Source: Bin5 sp963662575
Lineage (GTDB): Bacteria > Chloroflexota > Anaerolineae > Caldilineales > Caldilineaceae
Length of the DNA stretch: 64,000 nt
Direction of reading: 5' to 3'
NCBI GenBank assembly: GCA_963662575.1
Contig: OY759723.1
Coordinates: 4,030,001-4,094,000, forward strand
Shown: one piece after another, positions 61,259-64,000 of the stretch
Numbering within the stretch: the stretch's first letter is position 1
Layout of the letters: each line of letters starts with the position of its first letter
The notes under the pieces: generated by a model
Told to the model about the DNA's origin: nothing
Database searches by the model: none
Seen by the model: the letters and a program-made list of their open reading frames with translations, nothing else
Program-made: the position numbers and the translations under genes

Positions 61259-62520
61259 GAAAGGCGGTTCTCGCCTATTCCGGTGGCTTGGATACAAGCG
61301 TTATCGTCCCATGGCTGAGGAACAATTACGGGTGCGAGGTTGTCTGCTTCTGCGCCAACCTGGGCCAGGAAGAGGAGTTAGATGGACTGGAAGAAAAGGC
61401 GATCGCTTCCGGGGCGACCCGCTGTTATGTTGAAGATCTGCGGGCCGAGTTCCTGACCGACTACGTCTTCCCGACAATGCAAGCCGGCGCCATTTACGAG
61501 CGTGACTATCTGCTGGGAACATCCTTCGCGAGACCGCTTATCGCCAAACGGATGGTGGAGATTGCGCAGCTGGAAGGTGCTGATGCGGTTGCTCACGGCG
61601 CTACTGGGAAAGGAAACGACCAAGTGCGCTTTGAGCTGACGGTGATGGCACTGAATCCGAAGCTGAAAATCATCGCGCCTTGGCGAGAGTGGGACATTCG
61701 CGGCCGCTCGGATGCGTTGGACTACGCGGCGGAGCACAATGTTCCTGTCAAGGCGTCTGCCGAACGAATATACAGCCAGGACCGCAATCTCTGGCACCTG
61801 AGCAACGAGGGGGGACCCCTGGAAGACCCCTGGACGGAGCCTCCGGCAGATATGTTTGAGTGGACGCGCTCGCCAGAGGATGCCCCTGATGAGCCCGGAT
61901 ATGTCGAACTCTACTTCCGCCGCGGCGTTCCTGAGCGCATGAACGGTGTTGCGATGGGGCCAGTCGAACTGGTGCAACAGCTTAACGAGTTGGGATGCGA
62001 GCACGGAATCGGGCGGGTGGATTTGGTCGAGAACCGGTTGGTGGGTATGAAGAGCCGCGGCGTATATGAGACGCCAGGCGGAACGATCCTATACAAGGGG
62101 CATGCGGCGCTTGAGCAGCTGTGCCTGGACAAAGACACGCTGCACTGGAAGCAACAAGTGGGCCTCCGCTATGCCGAACTGGTCTACAACGGCCTTTGGT
62201 TTACTCCCTTGCGGAGGGCGTTGGATGCATTCGTAAAGGACACGGAAAAGTCGATAAGCGGGACAGTTCGCTTGAAGCTGTACAAGGGGCACGCGATGGT
62301 GGTCGGCCGCAGGTCGCCGCACAGTCTGTACCGAGAGGACTACGTTACTTTCGATGAGGACGACGTATACAATCAGGCCGACGCGGAGGGCTTCATCCGA
62401 CTGTTTGGCCTGCCGCTAAAAGTTGAGGCCCTGCTAAGAGACGAGCACCCTGCCGACGCGATGCCGGCACCGGCAGACGGAGCCTCGACTGTGGAGGGGG
62501 ATTGGATAAAGAGAGACTAG
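61237..62520 (+). CDS. argG: Argininosuccinate synthase
   Basis: 427 aa. AYSGGLDTS (13-21) is the ATP pyrophosphatase loop; GATGKGNDQVRFE binds citrulline and aspartate; PWREWDIRGRSDALDYA and KSRGVYETPGGTIL are further conserved blocks. ATG 61237 is six bases from AAAGGA; the GTG at 61231 would abut the ribosome site. It joins citrulline and aspartate in arginine synthesis. Start region overlaps the leader ORF. argJ follows after 108 bp. Confidence 0.97.
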   Translation: MAVKGSVRKAVLAYSGGLDTSVIVPWLRNNYGCEVVCFCANLGQEEELDGLEEKAIASGATRCYVEDLRAEFLTDYVFPTMQAGAIYERDYLLGTSFARPLIAKRMVEIAQLEGADAVAHGATGKGNDQVRFELTVMALNPKLKIIAPWREWDIRGRSDALDYAAEHNVPVKASAERIYSQDRNLWHLSNEGGPLEDPWTEPPADMFEWTRSPEDAPDEPGYVELYFRRGVPERMNGVAMGPVELVQQLNELGCEHGIGRVDLVENRLVGMKSRGVYETPGGTILYKGHAALEQLCLDKDTLHWKQQVGLRYAELVYNGLWFTPLRRALDAFVKDTEKSISGTVRLKLYKGHAMVVGRRSPHSLYREDYVTFDEDDVYNQADAEGFIRLFGLPLKVEALLRDEHPADAMPAPADGASTVEGDWIKRD

Positions 62521-62628
62521 CTAGTATTGCGTATCTCGTAGGATAGACCTGGCACTGGGCGCGGAGATGAAGTACGTAGTCAACAGAGCAGGCAGCGCCT
62601 GATGCTTTCAATTTACATGGAGAAGAAC

Positions 62629-63885
62629 ATGTCAACAACAGAACATGCCTTTGCAGGACCGACTACTCCACCTATCCCCGTAAAGGGATTCGATGCGGCC
62701 GGGATTCATTGCGGGATTAAGCCTACGGGGGCGCTGGACCTGGCGTTAGTTGCCAGCCCAAAGGCCTGCCGGGCGGCGGCAGTGTTTACCCAGAATGCTT
62801 TTCCAGCGGCGCCAGTTCTATACGACCGCGATCTTGTGCGGATGAACCCTAGCGGGACGCACGGCGTCGTCATAAACAGCGGAAATGCGAATGCCTGCAC
62901 GAGCGCGGAGGGCAACGCTAACGCCCGTCGCATGGCCGAGGCGGCGGAGAAGAGCCTGGGCAGCACTGATAGTACTGCCTTCGTGATGAGCACCGGGGTG
63001 ATCGGCGTGCAGTTGCCGATTGGCGTTATCGAGGCAGGGATACCCGAGGTAGCTTCCAAATTGCGCCCGGACGGATGGCAAGAGGCGGCCGAGGCGATAA
63101 TGACAACAGACGTGTTTCCCAAGTGGGCGTCCGGCCAGGCGGAGGTGGGCGGAAAGACGGTTACCGTCACCGGGATTGGGAAAGGCGCGGGTATGATCCA
63201 TCCTAACATGGCGACAATGCTGGCGACGCTGGCGACGGATGCGTCGATTGCGCAACCGTTGTTGCAGAAGGCCTTGTCGAAGGCGGTCAGTCACAGCTTT
63301 AACCGCATCAGCATTGACGGAGATACCAGCACAAATGATACCGTTCTAGTACTTGCAAATGGCGCGGCCGGGAACGCCGAGATTACTGAGGAAGGGGCGG
63401 ACTACGACGCGTTTGTGGCAGCGCTGAGTGCTGCTTCGATGGAACTCGCGAAGCTTATAGTGCGTAACGGCGAAGGTGTTACTAAGTTTGTTACGATTCA
63501 GGTCGAGGGGGCGGTCAGCGATGACGAAGCGCACCGGGTAGCCAACTCAATTGCGAAGAGCCCGCTGGTGAAAACTGCCTTTTTCGGGCATGACGCCAAC
63601 TGGGGCCGCATCCTGTGCGCGGTTGGGTATTCGGGCGCGAAGGTAGACCCGACGCGGGCACATCTGTTCATCGCGGCGGGACAGCCGCAGGCGGGCAACC
63701 CGGAGTTGCAGCTGGTTGATGCGGGCACCCCGACCAACTATGAAGAGGCGGATGCGTCGGCGATCTTTGCGGAGAGCGAGATCAGCGTGCGGGTTCCATT
63801 GGGGCTGGGCGAAGGCTCGGCGACGGTGTGGACGTGCGACTTGAGCTACGATTACGTGTCGATCAACGCGGAGTATAGAACTTAG
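62629..63885 (+). CDS. argJ: Bifunctional glutamate N-acetyltransferase / amino-acid acetyltransferase
   Basis: 418 aa. GAGMIHPNMATMLATLATD holds the self-cleavage point, between Ala195 and Thr196, giving alpha and beta chains; NSGNANACTS, SFNRISIDGDTSTND and GHDANWGRILCAVGYSG are conserved, and the tail YVSINAEYRT is standard. ATG 62629 has GGAG six bases upstream; earlier in-frame ATGs (62602, 62617) are weaker. It recycles or adds the acetyl group in arginine synthesis, matching argG upstream. Confidence 0.96.
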   Translation: MSTTEHAFAGPTTPPIPVKGFDAAGIHCGIKPTGALDLALVASPKACRAAAVFTQNAFPAAPVLYDRDLVRMNPSGTHGVVINSGNANACTSAEGNANARRMAEAAEKSLGSTDSTAFVMSTGVIGVQLPIGVIEAGIPEVASKLRPDGWQEAAEAIMTTDVFPKWASGQAEVGGKTVTVTGIGKGAGMIHPNMATMLATLATDASIAQPLLQKALSKAVSHSFNRISIDGDTSTNDTVLVLANGAAGNAEITEEGADYDAFVAALSAASMELAKLIVRNGEGVTKFVTIQVEGAVSDDEAHRVANSIAKSPLVKTAFFGHDANWGRILCAVGYSGAKVDPTRAHLFIAAGQPQAGNPELQLVDAGTPTNYEEADASAIFAESEISVRVPLGLGEGSATVWTCDLSYDYVSINAEYRT

Positions 63886-63917
63886 CTGCAGTGGATAGCG
63901 GATAGGGTCCACCGCGA

Positions 63918-63965
63918 GCCGCCTTGGCCTCACTGCCAATAGACAGTGACCCAGGCGGCTTTTTT
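63918..63965 (+). terminator. Intrinsic terminator after argJ
   Basis: GCCGCCTTGG (63918-63927) pairs with CCCAGGCGGC (63950-63959) with one mismatch, extended by CACTG/CAGTG inside, followed by TTTTTT (63960-63965). It ends the argG-argJ unit. Confidence 0.9.
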
Positions 63966-64000
63966 CGTTTAGACCCCCCAACGCTGGCGCGCCTCTTCCA

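Overview
This window reads as a chromosomal segment of a heterotrophic, free-living-type bacterium, most likely a Chloroflexota member near Caldilineales/Anaerolineae. That placement is an inference, not a database result. It rests on substrate-binding lipoproteins with Ala/Pro-rich tails after the lipobox (LAAC-A-PAAAP style), the many Gfo/Idh/MocA, TIM-barrel isomerase and phytanoyl-CoA-dioxygenase-like genes, a [4Fe-4S]-type PurF, an FchA/FolD pair, and long arrays of CTTCGTGG-type repeats in spacers. There are no phage genes, transposases, CRISPR arrays or rRNA genes.

Layout. 1-6558 (mostly minus): a cut-off FAH-family hydratase, an enoyl-CoA hydratase, a 0.65-kb tandem repeat array, then an operon of a sugar-binding lipoprotein, two MalF/MalG-type permeases and an amidohydrolase. 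6559-9144: spacer with a dispersed double-hairpin element, one zinc-finger/winged-helix-like protein and more repeats. 9145-15487 (plus): a sugar or polyol catabolic run (Zn-type dehydrogenase, TIM-barrel isomerase, SDR, two Gfo/Idh/MocA oxidoreductases, a 2OG-Fe(II) dioxygenase) with a LacI-like operator. 15554-17940 (minus): MATE-like exporter and a dehydrogenase. 18417-22098 (plus): oligopeptide-type ABC importer without ATPases. 22364-24724: large GT-C-like membrane protein. 25356-29806 (minus): sugar-acid type catabolic genes (HAD dehalogenase, DJ-1/PfpI, enolase-superfamily enzyme, NAD-dependent epimerase, Zn-type dehydrogenase).

30310-31820: fchA-folD, translationally coupled; this FolD lacks both residues needed for cyclohydrolase activity. 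31817-36994 (minus): RNase H-like protein, degenerate metallo-beta-lactamase-fold protein, SMP-30 lactonase, isomerase and an unrecognised 476-aa protein. 37354-39092: gltX and tRNA-Gln(CUG). 39275-40822: HMG-CoA reductase with an extra N-terminal domain. 41257-50760: seven-gene purine operon purL-Q-C-E-K-F-D (minus), headed by a tRNA-Glu(UUC) gene; its PurL carries two fused PurS-like domains. 51102-57928: unknown protein, amino-acid ABC binding protein and permease (again no ATPase), isomerase, MocA oxidoreductase, cupin and a second PhyH-like protein. 58462-60815: RibD/DHFR-like reductase, a permease remnant and a cytochrome P450. 61019-63965: terminator, an unannotated 41-codon leader ORF overlapping argG, argG, argJ and a strong terminator.

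The housekeeping genes (purine, folate C1, Arg, Glu-tRNA) are interleaved with scavenging modules for carbohydrate, peptide and amino-acid uptake and for oxidation of modified sugars. All three importers have a hairpin between the binding-protein gene and the permease gene, which would favour surplus binding protein, and all three must borrow ATPases from elsewhere. The most notable points are the FchA/FolD division of labour, the PurS-PurS-PurL fusion, the repeated isomerase-MocA-PhyH module, the argG leader ORF and the two classes of intergenic repeat.
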